The position numbers and the translations under genes were made by a program. The notes beneath the pieces were generated by a model. It ran no database searches. It saw only the letters and a list, made by a program, of their open reading frames with translations, and had not been told where the DNA came from. From Gammaproteobacteria bacterium (lineage in GTDB: Bacteria > Pseudomonadota > Gammaproteobacteria > SZUA-229): 64,000 nucleotides of DNA. Location of the stretch: assembly GCA_029881795.1 (NCBI GenBank), contig JAOULX010000013.1:30366-94365 (forward strand), given 5' to 3'. Every line of letters begins with the position of its first letter. The stretch's first letter is position 1. Positions 1 through 8,845 of this stretch are shown piece by piece.

Positions 1-2
1 GG

Positions 3-1286
3 GATAACGAGTCGGATGCTGTGCGCTCTGCCATTAAAGTGAATAGCGGTGTGGCAGAGCTGCCTGAAAAAGGTATTTATCTAGCGGCTAATGTTGAGCA
101 GTTAGATCTGAAACAGTGGCAAGAAATCGTTTTACCATTTTTCACCGGTCCGAGTAATAACTTTGAACTGGATCAGCTTCAGCTGCAGATTAATGCTGAT
201 AAACTGTTCTATCAACGTTACCAGCTTTCGAAAATTAAAATGAATGCGGCATTGCTCGATGGTAACTGGAATATAAATCTCGATTCAGACAAAGCTGCAG
301 CTAATGTAAGGTTTTCAGAGGGTATCAGTGATGAGAATCCGATCAGTGTCAGTTTCAGCAAAATGGATTTGTCGCCAGTTGATGCAGAAGAAGATTTGCC
401 AGCTACATCAACAGATAAGACTTTCCTTAATACAATTTCCCCGAGTAAAATTCCTGCGCTGAATGTCTCAGGAAAAAACTTCAGGTATAAAAACTACCAG
501 TTTGATGCGATTGAAATTCAAAGCAGACAAAGCTCTTACGGTCTGGCCTTGCATAGCATGAATTTAACGGCAGATGCAGTCAATATTAAAGCCAAGGGTA
601 ACTGGCTTGTAGGTGATAATGGTAAGGTGCAGTCGAGTCTTAGGCTTGAGCTTGAAAGCGATGATGTTGGGAAAGTTTTATCATCTTTTGATATTACAAA
701 AAGCATTAAGGATGGAAAAGGCTCTGCAGTGATAGACTGGCAATGGCCGGCCTCACCGTTTGATTTTGACTGGAAGTATGTCAGTGGTAGGATGGATTTG
801 GAGGTAAAAGATGGGCGCTTTGTTGATATAGAACCGGGTGCCGGAAGATTGTTGGGAGTGTTTAGTCTGAGCGCTTTACCGAGGAGGTTTATACTCGATT
901 TTAGTGATACATTCAGTGAGGGTTATGAATTTAACCGTTTAAAAAGTCACTCATCATTTGAGAAAGGTCAGCTCTCGACGACAAATACATATATTACCGG
1001 TACATCGGCAGATGTGTATTTTAAAGGCCGAATTGGTTTGTCGGATAAAGATTATGATCAGGTAATGTCAGTGGTTCCCAGGATTACGTCAGGTGTGTCT
1101 GGCTGGCTCGCGGTGTTGCAGGGGGCGACGGTGGGTCTGGTGGCATACGTTGGTCAAAAATTACTGGGAGTCGATGAAGCGGCAAAAAATCAGTATCATA
1201 TTACAGGCAGCTGGAGTAATCCGTTAATAACAAAAATCGACAGCAGGGCGACTCCATCATCATTAAACAGCCAGCCAGATGAATAA
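3..1286 (+). CDS. yhdP: YhdP-family AsmA-like protein, C-terminal part (5' end outside window)
   Basis: This is the C-terminal part of a very large AsmA-superfamily envelope protein. YhdP relatives are anchored in the inner membrane, span the periplasm, and take part in phospholipid transport to the outer membrane. The frame is open to the left edge with no stop, so the gene begins outside the window; the GTG at 21 is only an internal valine codon. The family signature near the end is visible: a GRLLGVFSLSALPRR motif, a conserved PRITSG stretch, a hydrophobic segment (LQGATVGLVAYVGQ) and a final W-S-N-P-L-I pattern. It overlaps the next gene by 8 bases, which suggests co-transcription. Confidence 0.88.
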   Translation, partial: DNESDAVRSAIKVNSGVAELPEKGIYLAANVEQLDLKQWQEIVLPFFTGPSNNFELDQLQLQINADKLFYQRYQLSKIKMNAALLDGNWNINLDSDKAAANVRFSEGISDENPISVSFSKMDLSPVDAEEDLPATSTDKTFLNTISPSKIPALNVSGKNFRYKNYQFDAIEIQSRQSSYGLALHSMNLTADAVNIKAKGNWLVGDNGKVQSSLRLELESDDVGKVLSSFDITKSIKDGKGSAVIDWQWPASPFDFDWKYVSGRMDLEVKDGRFVDIEPGAGRLLGVFSLSALPRRFILDFSDTFSEGYEFNRLKSHSSFEKGQLSTTNTYITGTSADVYFKGRIGLSDKDYDQVMSVVPRITSGVSGWLAVLQGATVGLVAYVGQKLLGVDEAAKNQYHITGSWSNPLITKIDSRATPSSLNSQPDE

Positions 1287-1644
1287 TAGCTTTAAACAGA
1301 TTATAGTCTGCACGTTAATCAGTCTGTCGGCGTTTGATCTGTATGCAGCAGACTCAGATGTGCTCGAGATTACAGCTGAGCAGTGGGCAATACCGCGACA
1401 TGGTGAAAGAATTATCAAAATGCCTGCAATGAAAAAACTTGTTAAGTTATGGCATAATGATCCCACACAGGTAATTGAAATCAGTTATCCGGGTGGCGAG
1501 AATGGCGAGATCTGGCTAACCGAACTGATCGACTGGCTGATTGCTTTAGGCATAGCATCTGATAGTATTAAAACGACTGTCGGTAGTGGTTCGAAAGACA
1601 TTATAAAATTAACTGTCCCGGTGGCAGGAGGAATTGTAAAGTGA
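1279..1644 (+). CDS. Small secreted protein of unknown function between yhdP and a nitrilase-family gene
   Basis: I do not recognise a named family. The 121-residue product starts with a clear Sec signal peptide (positive N-terminus, hydrophobic IIVCTLISLSAF core, cleavage near YAA-DS at about residue 24), so the mature protein of about 97 residues should be periplasmic. It contains no cysteine after cleavage and no membrane segment. The gene overlaps yhdP by 8 bases and the following amidase gene by 4 bases (GTGA), so it sits inside a tightly coupled operon. An envelope role alongside YhdP is possible, but this is an inference from position only. Confidence 0.75.
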   Translation: MNNSFKQIIVCTLISLSAFDLYAADSDVLEITAEQWAIPRHGERIIKMPAMKKLVKLWHNDPTQVIEISYPGGENGEIWLTELIDWLIALGIASDSIKTTVGSGSKDIIKLTVPVAGGIVK

Positions 1645-2471
1645 CAATGGTAGCAGCTATTCAGATGGCGTCGGGTCCAAATGTTCAGGCAAATCTGGAT
1701 CGGGCAGAAAAACTTATTTCAGAAGCTGTTGCGCAGTCTGCAAAGCTTATTGTTTTACCTGAGTATTTTTCCTTTATGGGAAAAACAGATCAGGAACGAG
1801 TTGCAGTTGCTGAAACCGATGGTGATGGTAAGGTGCAGCGCTTTTTATCTGAACAGGCCAGAAAGAATTCTATCTGGCTGGTTGGCGGTACTATCCCGAT
1901 AAAATCGGATGATCCTGATAAGCTATATACCAGCTGCATGGTATTTAATGATCAGGGCGAACGGGTAGCCAGTTACAACAAGATTCATCTATTTGATGTG
2001 ACAATTCAGGAATCAAACGAAAATTATACCGAGTCAGATACAACCTTATCAGGTGATGAAACGGTTGTGGTTGATACGCCTTTTGGCAAGCTGGGGCTGG
2101 CGATCTGTTACGACCTGAGGTTCCCGGAGATGTTCAGAAACATGGTCAACCAGGGTATGGAAATCTGCGCTATCCCGGCTTCATTTACGGCCTTTACCGG
2201 TAAGGCGCACTGGGAAGTGCTGGTGCGTGCCAGAGCGATTGAAAATCTGTGTTATGTTGTTGCTGCCGCGCAGGGTGGTTATCATGTCAGTGGTCGTGAA
2301 ACACACGGTAACAGCGCTATCGTAAATCCTTGGGGGCAGGTGCTCAATTATATGGGTAAAGGTGCAGGGGTTGTGGTGGCGAAACTTGATCGACAGTATC
2401 TTGAATCTACCCGTGAACATTTTCCTGTGCTGCAGCACAGACGTCTGTCGTGTCAGATTACTACTGATTAG
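1641..2471 (+). CDS. Carbon-nitrogen hydrolase (nitrilase superfamily, Nit2 / deaminated-glutathione amidase type)
   Basis: This is a cytoplasmic omega-amidase-type hydrolase that probably repairs deaminated glutathione or a related amide. The catalytic triad of the nitrilase superfamily is visible: Glu41 in VLPEYFSFMG, Lys114 in YNKIHLFD and Cys156 in AICYDLRFPE. The length of 276 residues is normal. A GTG at 1641 overlaps the previous stop by 4 bases and lies 7 bases after a strong AGGAGGAA ribosome site, so I prefer it to the ATG at 1647, which is too far from that site. The exact substrate cannot be read from sequence. Confidence 0.9.
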   Translation: MTMVAAIQMASGPNVQANLDRAEKLISEAVAQSAKLIVLPEYFSFMGKTDQERVAVAETDGDGKVQRFLSEQARKNSIWLVGGTIPIKSDDPDKLYTSCMVFNDQGERVASYNKIHLFDVTIQESNENYTESDTTLSGDETVVVDTPFGKLGLAICYDLRFPEMFRNMVNQGMEICAIPASFTAFTGKAHWEVLVRARAIENLCYVVAAAQGGYHVSGRETHGNSAIVNPWGQVLNYMGKGAGVVVAKLDRQYLESTREHFPVLQHRRLSCQITTD

Positions 2472-2507
2472 AAAAAACTCTGAATATTTGAAAATTCAGA
2501 AACAGTC

Positions 2508-2548
2508 AGGCCGCTGTTATTTGCAAATAACAGCGGCCTTATTTATTT
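2508..2548. terminator. Bidirectional intrinsic terminator (perfect 32-bp palindrome)
   Basis: A perfect palindrome from 2508 to 2539 forms a stem of up to 15 bp (AGGCCGCTGTTATTT and its complement) around a GC centre, followed by T-rich TATTTATTT. It lies between the convergent amidase and comFB-like genes. The left flank is A-rich only in part, so rightward termination is better supported than leftward. Confidence 0.8.
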
Positions 2549-2592
2549 ACGCCCTGGCTGGTCAAGATAATTGGTCAGGGTAATGGCAGTGA

Positions 2593-2868
2593 TTAGTGTC
2601 GGCTATCAAAATTTTCGTCAATAAAGGCTTTGGCTTCTTTAATAGACTGCCTTACCCGTGTGTCCATCTCGGCTCGTTCATCTGACTTTAAAAAGAAAGC
2701 CATATCGACTTCGTAGCGCACATAGCGGTTTGGTAATTTGTTAAGTGCAAGGCAGGCGATATCAAGAAAATAGTCATCCGGTTGGCCAGTTGAATTCGGA
2801 ACTACGTGACGGTCTATATAGTCAAAAACCAGGTGTTCATAGTAGTTGTGTATTTGTGATCGTTCCAT
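2593..2868 (-). CDS. ComFB-family protein
   Basis: The 91-residue product matches the late-competence ComFB family over its whole length. The N-terminal Y-Y-E-H-L-V-x-D-Y-I block is followed by a D-D-Y-F-L-D-I-A-C-L-A-L-N-x-L-P-x-R-Y-V core that ends with M-A-F-F-L. ComFB relatives in cyanobacteria are reported as cyclic-di-GMP binding proteins; in Gammaproteobacteria the role is unclear. No membrane segment or signal peptide is present. The gene follows darP after a 41-base gap, so it may be the last member of the leftward purM operon or have its own promoter. Confidence 0.8.
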   Translation of the reverse strand: MERSQIHNYYEHLVFDYIDRHVVPNSTGQPDDYFLDIACLALNKLPNRYVRYEVDMAFFLKSDERAEMDTRVRQSIKEAKAFIDENFDSRH

Positions 2869-2909
2869 ATTTAAAACCTGTATAGCTGATAGTTATTTAA
2901 TTATAGTGC

Positions 2910-3428
2910 TTATATATCGAAGTCCAATACTTCACGGATATACTTGAATAATTTTCTTGTGTGCACTGGTGTGTCGGATTTTTCTTGTTCTTTAATGGCG
3001 TTTTTAACCATCTGTCTGAGTTTCTGGCGGTCAGCCTGATGATGCTCACCAATAAATGCGTTAACCGCTTGGTCTCCTTCGGTCAGCATTTTATCGCGCC
3101 AGTTTTCCATTTCTTTAAAACGCGCGTTGTTTTGTAAAACCGGCTCTTTAAGTTTGATTATATGGTCGCGAATAGTTTCCCAGTCATCCTGGCGAATTAA
3201 CTTGCCAATATAAAGCCGCTGGCGTTTAAGAGCGCTGTGTTTGCGGATGCGTTTGTATTCCATAATGGCATTAAACAGACTGTCTGACATCGGTACAGAT
3301 TTGATTTGCGCATCGGTGAATTGTGCTAGTTCAACGCCGAGGTCGGTAATGGCGTTGGCATCACGCTTGAGCTGGCTTTTACTGATATAGTCATCATCGT
3401 CAAGTGGTGAGTCGGTAGTGTCATTCAT
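2910..3428 (-). CDS. darP: DarP / YjgA ribosome-associated protein
   Basis: DarP (formerly YjgA) binds the immature large ribosomal subunit and assists late 50S assembly. The 172-residue product shows the usual arrangement: an acidic N-terminus, a S-K-S-x-L-K-R-D motif near residue 17, and the all-helical, charged remainder with R-Q-x-L-Y-I-G-K-L-I-R at about 70-80 and the closing helix K-L-F-K-Y-I-R-E. The length is typical for the family. The start codon overlaps the end of the DUF3108 gene by 8 bases, which points to translational coupling. Confidence 0.88.
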   Translation of the reverse strand: MNDTTDSPLDDDDYISKSQLKRDANAITDLGVELAQFTDAQIKSVPMSDSLFNAIMEYKRIRKHSALKRQRLYIGKLIRQDDWETIRDHIIKLKEPVLQNNARFKEMENWRDKMLTEGDQAVNAFIGEHHQADRQKLRQMVKNAIKEQEKSDTPVHTRKLFKYIREVLDFDI

Positions 3429-4152
3429 TTGTATTCAGCTCGGTTAGCCATAAAGTGGCTTCTAATTGTTGATTTTTAAATTTTTCAATTTTCAGCGGGA
3501 AATAGTTGGCTGACGGGTCGAGATAAAAAACAACCGTTTTATTGTCATAGCTGCGTTGCCAGACAGCAACCGTTTTACTATTTTCGTTACTGTCATTTTC
3601 GTCATCTTCTATCTCAAGCGTGTTCAGGCCAAGTCTTTCAAAGCTTATGCGCTTGATTTTATCGTGAACCAGGACATTAAAGGATAGCTGGCTGAGGTTA
3701 TGACCGGCATTGGAAATTAGCGCCAGCAGAATCGAATGGTTATCCCATAATGTCTGCTTAAAATCTGTGGTGGTTGCTGTGTTGTCGATAACGGTGCTGA
3801 CGCGGTGAGTGTCCCAGTCGACAGTGCTGCTAATATGCTGCGGCTTCTCGCCGGTTTGTATAAATTCATAAGATGTCAGCTTGCTCTGTCTGGCTGAAGA
3901 AATATCAAACAGACTGAGTTCAGAAACCCTGGTGTCATTAAATAATGATAAAAGGCCTTTTAGTTCGGTGTGTGATTCAAAGCGCGCCTGCTGTTTCGTT
4001 TTCTGTAGCTGATATTGCGTTTCGGCTACCAACAAACTGCTCTTATAGAGTTCAAACGTAGCTCGAAATTCTGCCGGCAGACGAGACGTCACAGCGTCTG
4101 CATTAACGTTGATGGCGCTGCCAAATAAGACTGAAAAGAGCAACCATTTCAT
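3421..4152 (-). CDS. DUF3108-family periplasmic protein
   Basis: The 243-residue product begins with a signal peptide (MKWLLFSVLFGSAINVNA, cleavage near residue 19) and then carries a DUF3108-like beta-rich fold, seen in the F-x-L-Y-K-S-S-L-L-V-A-E-T-Q-Y start and the repeated strands around residues 80-150. Family members often sit beside purN, as here. The function is not established; the family is periplasmic. The gene starts 2 bases after purN ends and overlaps darP at its other end. An acidic D-D-E-N-D-S-N-E-N insert near residue 190 is probably an exposed loop. Confidence 0.8.
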   Translation of the reverse strand: MKWLLFSVLFGSAINVNADAVTSRLPAEFRATFELYKSSLLVAETQYQLQKTKQQARFESHTELKGLLSLFNDTRVSELSLFDISSARQSKLTSYEFIQTGEKPQHISSTVDWDTHRVSTVIDNTATTTDFKQTLWDNHSILLALISNAGHNLSQLSFNVLVHDKIKRISFERLGLNTLEIEDDENDSNENSKTVAVWQRSYDNKTVVFYLDPSANYFPLKIEKFKNQQLEATLWLTELNTNE

Positions 4153-4154
4153 GA

Positions 4155-4814
4155 TCAGGCCGTTTCTGGTTTGAGGACAACAGGTTGCTGCATTAATTGC
4201 TGATCAAAATAGATAACCTGGTCTTGCAGGCTTAATCTGTGTTCGGCGAACCAGCGCACGACCTGTGGGTAAATGATATGTTCCTGCTTGATGACTTTAA
4301 GCCTTAAAGATTCGGCGTTGTCATTGGCTTTTACAGTGACTTCGATCTGAGCGATAACCGGGCCGCCATCAAGCTCGTTACTGACAAAGTGAACCGATGC
4401 GCCGTGTCTTTTATGCTTTGCATCAAGCGCACGCTGATGTGTATTCAGGCCTTTAAAATGCGGCAGTAATGACGGGTGTATATTAATCAGGCGGCCGCTG
4501 TAGTGATTAACAAAGTCATTGCTGAGTATTCTCATAAAACCAGCCAGCACAACAAGATCCGGATTGTAGGCGTCAATTTTGCTGATCATGGCCTGATCAA
4601 AGCTGGTTCGGTCAGGGAATTCGTTGTGATCAATAAAAATGCCCGGAATGCCGGCATTCTCCGCGCGTTGCAGCCCGAAGGCATCGGCTTTGTTACTGAT
4701 TACGGCTTTGATTTCGGCCTTTATGGGTTGCTTGCTGAGATCGTCGATCAGTGCCTGCAGGTTGCTGCCAGAGCCGGAAATCAAGACAACGATAGATAAC
4801 GTAGCTTTGCACAT
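4155..4814 (-). CDS. purN: Phosphoribosylglycinamide formyltransferase 1
   Basis: PurN transfers a formyl group from 10-formyl-tetrahydrofolate to GAR in the third step of purine synthesis. The family motifs are all present: V-L-I-S-G-S-G-S-N-L-Q-A-L near the N-terminus, a L-A-G-F-M-R-I-L block, the H-P-S-L-L-P-x-F-K-G signature with catalytic His near residue 113, and a later D-G-G-P-V-I-A-Q segment. The length of 219 is normal. It starts 5 bases after purM stops, which is the usual purMN arrangement, so the two are surely co-transcribed. Confidence 0.96.
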   Translation of the reverse strand: MCKATLSIVVLISGSGSNLQALIDDLSKQPIKAEIKAVISNKADAFGLQRAENAGIPGIFIDHNEFPDRTSFDQAMISKIDAYNPDLVVLAGFMRILSNDFVNHYSGRLINIHPSLLPHFKGLNTHQRALDAKHKRHGASVHFVSNELDGGPVIAQIEVTVKANDNAESLRLKVIKQEHIIYPQVVRWFAEHRLSLQDQVIYFDQQLMQQPVVLKPETA

Positions 4815-4819
4815 GGGCC

Positions 4820-5866
4820 TTATTCAATAATGACTTCAGGGCTTCCCTCGGCAGCGGTAATACGGCCGATTATACGAACCTCTTCACCGGCTGCATTGAG
4901 TTCGCTTATCGCTTGCTCGGCATCTGCTGCGGCAACTATCACAGCCATACCAATACCGCAGTTAAAGGTACGATGCATTTCACGGGTCTCAACCTGGCCT
5001 TTTTCCTGCAGCCATTTAAAAATAGCGGGCAACTCAAGACTGGCGGCCGACAGAGTGGCATTGGTATTGTCAGGCAGTACACGTGGAATATTTTCCAGTA
5101 AACCGCCGCCGGTAATATGCGCCATGGCATGGACATCAATACTGTTGATTAAGGAAAGCAGGGGCTTGACATAAATGCGGGTAGGAGCCAGTAAGGCTTG
5201 ACCCAGCGTGCTACCCTCAAAAGCCTCATTCAGATCGGCTTGGCTAACTTCGATGATCTTACGAATAAGTGAATAACCGTTTGAATGTGGACCAGAAGAT
5301 GCCATACCTAAAATAACATCACCGGGCTGAACTTTGCTGCCATCGATAATCCGGCTTTTTTCGGCTATGCCGACACAGAAACCGGCCATGTCATAGTCAC
5401 CGGCGGCATACATGCCCGGCATTTCGGCGGTTTCGCCTCCGATTAAAGAAGCGCCTGACAGCAGACAGCCAGTGGCGATGCCTTTAATGACATCAACTGC
5501 GACTTCGGTTTCGAGTTTGCCGGTGGCATAATAGTCGAGGAAGAAAAGCGGCTCGGCACCCTGAACCAGGATGTCATTAACACACATGCCTACCAGATCA
5601 ATCCCAATGGTGTCGTGTTTGTTTAATTCGGTAGCCAGCTTAAGTTTGGTGCCGACGCCGTCGGTACCAGAAATTAAAACAGGCTCTTTATAGCGGTCCA
5701 GCGGGATCTGAAACATGGCGCCGAAGCCGCCAAGGCCACCGAGTACTTCGGGACGTTTGGTTTTAGCGACATGTGGTTTGATTTTATCAATCAAATCATT
5801 GCCAGCATCAATGTTTACACCAGCATCTTTATAACTGAGAGAAGTTGGACTATTGGAGTCATTCAT
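4820..5866 (-). CDS. purM: Phosphoribosylformylglycinamidine cyclo-ligase (AIR synthetase)
   Basis: PurM closes the imidazole ring to give AIR in purine synthesis. The typical start [12 protein letters not shown] and the motifs [20 protein letters not shown] and [10 protein letters not shown] are visible. The open frame extends 15 codons further upstream (to 5911), but the family normally starts a few residues before S-Y-K-D-A-G, so I choose the ATG at 5866, which gives 348 residues. It is divergent from the DUF2066 gene, with 72 bases between the two starts. Confidence 0.95.
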   Translation of the reverse strand: MNDSNSPTSLSYKDAGVNIDAGNDLIDKIKPHVAKTKRPEVLGGLGGFGAMFQIPLDRYKEPVLISGTDGVGTKLKLATELNKHDTIGIDLVGMCVNDILVQGAEPLFFLDYYATGKLETEVAVDVIKGIATGCLLSGASLIGGETAEMPGMYAAGDYDMAGFCVGIAEKSRIIDGSKVQPGDVILGMASSGPHSNGYSLIRKIIEVSQADLNEAFEGSTLGQALLAPTRIYVKPLLSLINSIDVHAMAHITGGGLLENIPRVLPDNTNATLSAASLELPAIFKWLQEKGQVETREMHRTFNCGIGMAVIVAAADAEQAISELNAAGEEVRIIGRITAAEGSPEVIIE

Positions 5867-5938
5867 GAGACGTGCAGAACCCGAAATTATATGAAGTATG
5901 GTATTGTACACGCTCTACTACCCGGTTATGAAATTTCT

Positions 5939-7063
5939 ATGCGACAGATTGTTAAAAATTTACAAATATTGAGTGTATACGGGCTTATTACAGCGGTGTT
6001 GCTGATCAGTACGCCGGCTTCGGCGGTAGTGGTTGAGCATCTTTATGAGGCTGAAATCGCCGTCAGTGATCAGACCCGGAAAACCCGGCATGAGGTTTTC
6101 AAAAAAGCTTTCCAGCAGACCCTGATCAAGGTGGTCGGCAGCAGCCGAATTCTGGGTAATCCGATGATAGATGATGCCCGTGATAAGGTTTTAAAATACA
6201 TCTCACAGTTTCGTTACCGTGATCTGCCGGAAGGTTTTGTGCAGCCTGTGGCGGCAGAGAATGTCGAAGCTGCTGCAGTCTATACCAATATGCTATGGAT
6301 TAAGTTTGATGTGCCGGCGATCAATGCCTTACTGAGTAGCAGTCAGCTACCGGTTTGGGGTCGACAGCGGCCTGAAACACTGGTCTGGATTGCAGTGCGA
6401 GATGGTGCTCAGCGTTATGTGTTAAAACGCCGGGATATTTCACCGATCAAAGATGAGATTGAAAAAGCGGCAAGATTACGAGGTTTACCGATACTCTGGC
6501 CAGAGTATGATGATGAGGATCGTTCGCGCCTGAGCTTTGTCGATCTCTGGGGTGGCTTCTGGGACAATATATTAACGGTTTCTCGGCGTTATGATAAAGA
6601 GTCGATGCTGGTGGGTCGCTATTTTTGGGCCGGTAATGAATGGCAGGTAAAATGGGACTTATTAGGCGATAAGCATCAGCAATACTGGCAGATTAATAGC
6701 CGGGATCTGGATTTGCTGTCAAGTGCTGGGATTGATAACGCCAGTGATAAAATCTCGCCGAGATATGCGCTGTTTTTACGTGAATCCAGCGGTGGTAATT
6801 TTTATCTTGATGTACATGGAATCAGTAATACCGACCGTTATGCAACAATCACGACGTATCTTCGCGGTTTGTCACCGATTAAAGACCTTAATGTCAGTGA
6901 AGTTAGCGCACAGGGTATGCGTTTTAAAATAGATGCACAGGGTAGCGTTGACGATGTAAAACGTCTGATCGCATTAGGGTCTCTGTTAAAACCGGTTAAT
7001 GTTCAGGTAACGACACAGCATCCGCTTCAGGGTGATGTGGTGCTGGCGTATGAGTTGAGATAA
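5939..7063 (+). CDS. DUF2066-family exported protein
   Basis: The product belongs to the DUF2066 family, which is found next to purM, perM and hda in many Gammaproteobacteria but has no assigned function. I choose the ATG at 5939 because it gives a proper signal peptide (M-R-Q-I-V-K then a hydrophobic stretch and T-P-A-S-A, cleavage near residue 30); the open frame reaches back into purM only by chance. The mature part shows the family's L-Y-E-A-E-I-A-V-S-D-Q-T-R start and a central G-R-Y-F-W-A-G-N-x-W-Q-V-K-W-D-L block. The length is 374 residues and the protein should be periplasmic. Confidence 0.82.
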   Translation: MRQIVKNLQILSVYGLITAVLLISTPASAVVVEHLYEAEIAVSDQTRKTRHEVFKKAFQQTLIKVVGSSRILGNPMIDDARDKVLKYISQFRYRDLPEGFVQPVAAENVEAAAVYTNMLWIKFDVPAINALLSSSQLPVWGRQRPETLVWIAVRDGAQRYVLKRRDISPIKDEIEKAARLRGLPILWPEYDDEDRSRLSFVDLWGGFWDNILTVSRRYDKESMLVGRYFWAGNEWQVKWDLLGDKHQQYWQINSRDLDLLSSAGIDNASDKISPRYALFLRESSGGNFYLDVHGISNTDRYATITTYLRGLSPIKDLNVSEVSAQGMRFKIDAQGSVDDVKRLIALGSLLKPVNVQVTTQHPLQGDVVLAYELR

Positions 7064-7071
7064 CAGCTGTG

Positions 7072-8127
7072 ATGAATGATTCGCAAAAATGGATGATATT
7101 AATATCGGCAGTGCTGTTATCGGTTCTGCTTTATTTGCTGGCCCCGGTATTAACCCCGTTTTTTATCGCCGCTTTACTGGCCTATCTGGGAGATCCGCTG
7201 GTAGATCGCCTGGAAAGGTATAAGCTCAGCAGAACGCTGGCCGTTTGTATTGTGTTCTCTATTATTTTTCTGGTAATCGTTGCGGTGCTGGTGTTTTTAA
7301 TACCAATGCTGGAATCACAAATCAGCTATCTGGTGAAGAAACTTCCGGCACATATCAGCTGGCTACAACAGGAATTGGTACCGACACTGGCCAGCCGATT
7401 AAATCTGGACCCCGCGGTTTTCAATCTGACTGATGTGCGTCAGGCAATCAGCCAGCAATGGAGTGCAAGTGGCGGCAATATCCTCAACCTGTTTAAATCG
7501 ATTTCTGATTCCGGTTTACTGGTCATGCTATGGCTGGCAAATCTGGTGTTGATTCCGGTAGTCACCTTTTATTTATTACGTGACTGGGATATTTTAGTGG
7601 CGCGGGTTCACGAGTTGTTACCACGGGCCAAAGAGCCGGTGATAAAAAAACTGGTGATCGAATCGGATAGCGTACTGGCGGCCTTTTTACGTGGTCAGTT
7701 TATGGTGATGATAATACTCGGGCTGATTTACGCGCTGGGCCTTAAGCTAATCGGCCTGAAACTGGCCTTGTTGATCGGCATGCTGGCGGGGCTGGTTAGT
7801 TTTGTGCCATATCTTGGTTTTATTGTGGGTATTGTAACAGCCGGCGTTGCGATGCTTTTACAAACACAGGATATCCTGCAGATCTGGCCGGTGTTCATCG
7901 TCTTTGGTGTCGGACAGATGCTGGAGGGAATGCTGCTAACACCATTATTGGTAGGAGATAAAATTGGTTTGCACCCGGTGGCTGTTATCTTTGCCGTGTT
8001 AGCCGGGGGGCAGTTGTTTGGTTTTATTGGGATCTTGTTAGCCTTACCGGTGGCCGCCATTATTGCAGTGTTATTACGTCACGCGCATCAGCAATATATC
8101 AACAGTTCGCTTTACGACACAGAGTAA
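7072..8127 (+). CDS. perM: PerM-like AI-2E transporter family permease
   Basis: This is an integral inner-membrane protein of the AI-2E transporter superfamily with about eight predicted helices: a first cluster in residues 8-80, a soluble middle region around 90-150, then helices through to the C-terminus. The P-Y-L-G-F-I-V-G block and the G-x-x-L-G-I-H/L-H-P-V segment (residues about 245-305) are typical. The family includes Na+/H+ antiporters and the name does not prove AI-2 transport. A GTG at 7069 directly precedes the ATG at 7072; I use the ATG. Its place between DUF2066 and hda matches the perM position. Confidence 0.85.
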   Translation: MNDSQKWMILISAVLLSVLLYLLAPVLTPFFIAALLAYLGDPLVDRLERYKLSRTLAVCIVFSIIFLVIVAVLVFLIPMLESQISYLVKKLPAHISWLQQELVPTLASRLNLDPAVFNLTDVRQAISQQWSASGGNILNLFKSISDSGLLVMLWLANLVLIPVVTFYLLRDWDILVARVHELLPRAKEPVIKKLVIESDSVLAAFLRGQFMVMIILGLIYALGLKLIGLKLALLIGMLAGLVSFVPYLGFIVGIVTAGVAMLLQTQDILQIWPVFIVFGVGQMLEGMLLTPLLVGDKIGLHPVAVIFAVLAGGQLFGFIGILLALPVAAIIAVLLRHAHQQYINSSLYDTE

Positions 8128-8144
8128 AAAGCAGATTTAGAATT

Positions 8145-8840
8145 ATGCAACAGTTACCTTTGCAGCTTCAGCCAAAAGAAAGCTGCACTTTCAAAAGTTT
8201 TTTTTCAGGCTCTAATCAACTGGCAGTCGATATACTTCGTGATATCTTCAATGACAACGGCGAACAGCAAGTTTTTCTCTGGTCTGCCGAGGGCCTGGGG
8301 AAATCACATTTATTACAGGCTGCCTGTCAGCTGGCATCCAGTCAGAAAATGACAGCCAGCTATCTGCCACTGGATCAAATGCCGGGTGTGACTACCGATA
8401 TACTGCAAGGCAGCGAATGCCTTGATCTGATCGCGATCGACGGGCTGGATGCAGTGTTAGGTAATGATGAATGGGAGTTGGCGCTGTTTTCATTAATCAA
8501 TCAGGCCAGAGAATCGATGGTGAGACTGGTATTTGCGGCCGAGAAGCCACCGGCGGAACTGATGATAAATTTGCCGGATTTGAGGTCGCGGTTAAGCTGG
8601 GGCCCGGTACTGCAATTAAAATCACTGAGTGATGACGAAAAGCGATCGGCATTGCAGAGACGTGCTGCTAATCGTGGTCTTGAATTACCTGATAATGTCG
8701 CAGCCTATTTGCTGCAGCACTATCCGCGTGATTTGTTTTTGCTTTATCAGAACATGGATAAGCTGGATCAGGCTTCTCTGGTGCAACAAAGGCGTCTGAC
8801 GATTCCCTTTGTTAAAGAGGTTTTAGTAGCAGGAAGTTAA
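8145..8840 (+). CDS. hda: DnaA-homologue Hda, regulatory inactivation of DnaA
   Basis: Hda works with the sliding clamp to stimulate ATP hydrolysis by DnaA and so prevents re-initiation. The N-terminus has the expected clamp-binding peptide Q-L-P-L-Q-L at residues 3-8. A Walker A-like motif G-L-G-K-S-H-L-L follows at about residue 50, and the L-I-A-I-D-G-L-D segment near residue 100 is the Walker B. Arg-rich sensor-like segment L-R-S-R-L is near residue 147. The length of 231 is normal. It follows perM with a 17-base gap and is probably in the same transcript. Confidence 0.93.
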   Translation: MQQLPLQLQPKESCTFKSFFSGSNQLAVDILRDIFNDNGEQQVFLWSAEGLGKSHLLQAACQLASSQKMTASYLPLDQMPGVTTDILQGSECLDLIAIDGLDAVLGNDEWELALFSLINQARESMVRLVFAAEKPPAELMINLPDLRSRLSWGPVLQLKSLSDDEKRSALQRRAANRGLELPDNVAAYLLQHYPRDLFLLYQNMDKLDQASLVQQRRLTIPFVKEVLVAGS

Positions 8841-8845
8841 TCAGA

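Noticed and set aside
5085..5092. GGAATATT inside purM as another ECF promoter
   Set aside because: It lies within a coding region and does not precede a gene on that strand at a sensible distance. A similar copy at 10732 lies inside the LysM gene.
5867..5911. Longer start for purM
   Set aside because: The extra 15 residues are hydrophobic and unlike the family; the ATG at 5866 fits the known N-terminus.
5771..5938. Longer N-terminus for the DUF2066 gene
   Set aside because: The extension overlaps purM and lacks a signal peptide; the ATG at 5939 gives a normal signal sequence.
7072..8127. Reading the AI-2E family name as evidence for quorum sensing
   Set aside because: The family contains many ion and solute carriers; there is no luxS or lsr gene nearby.
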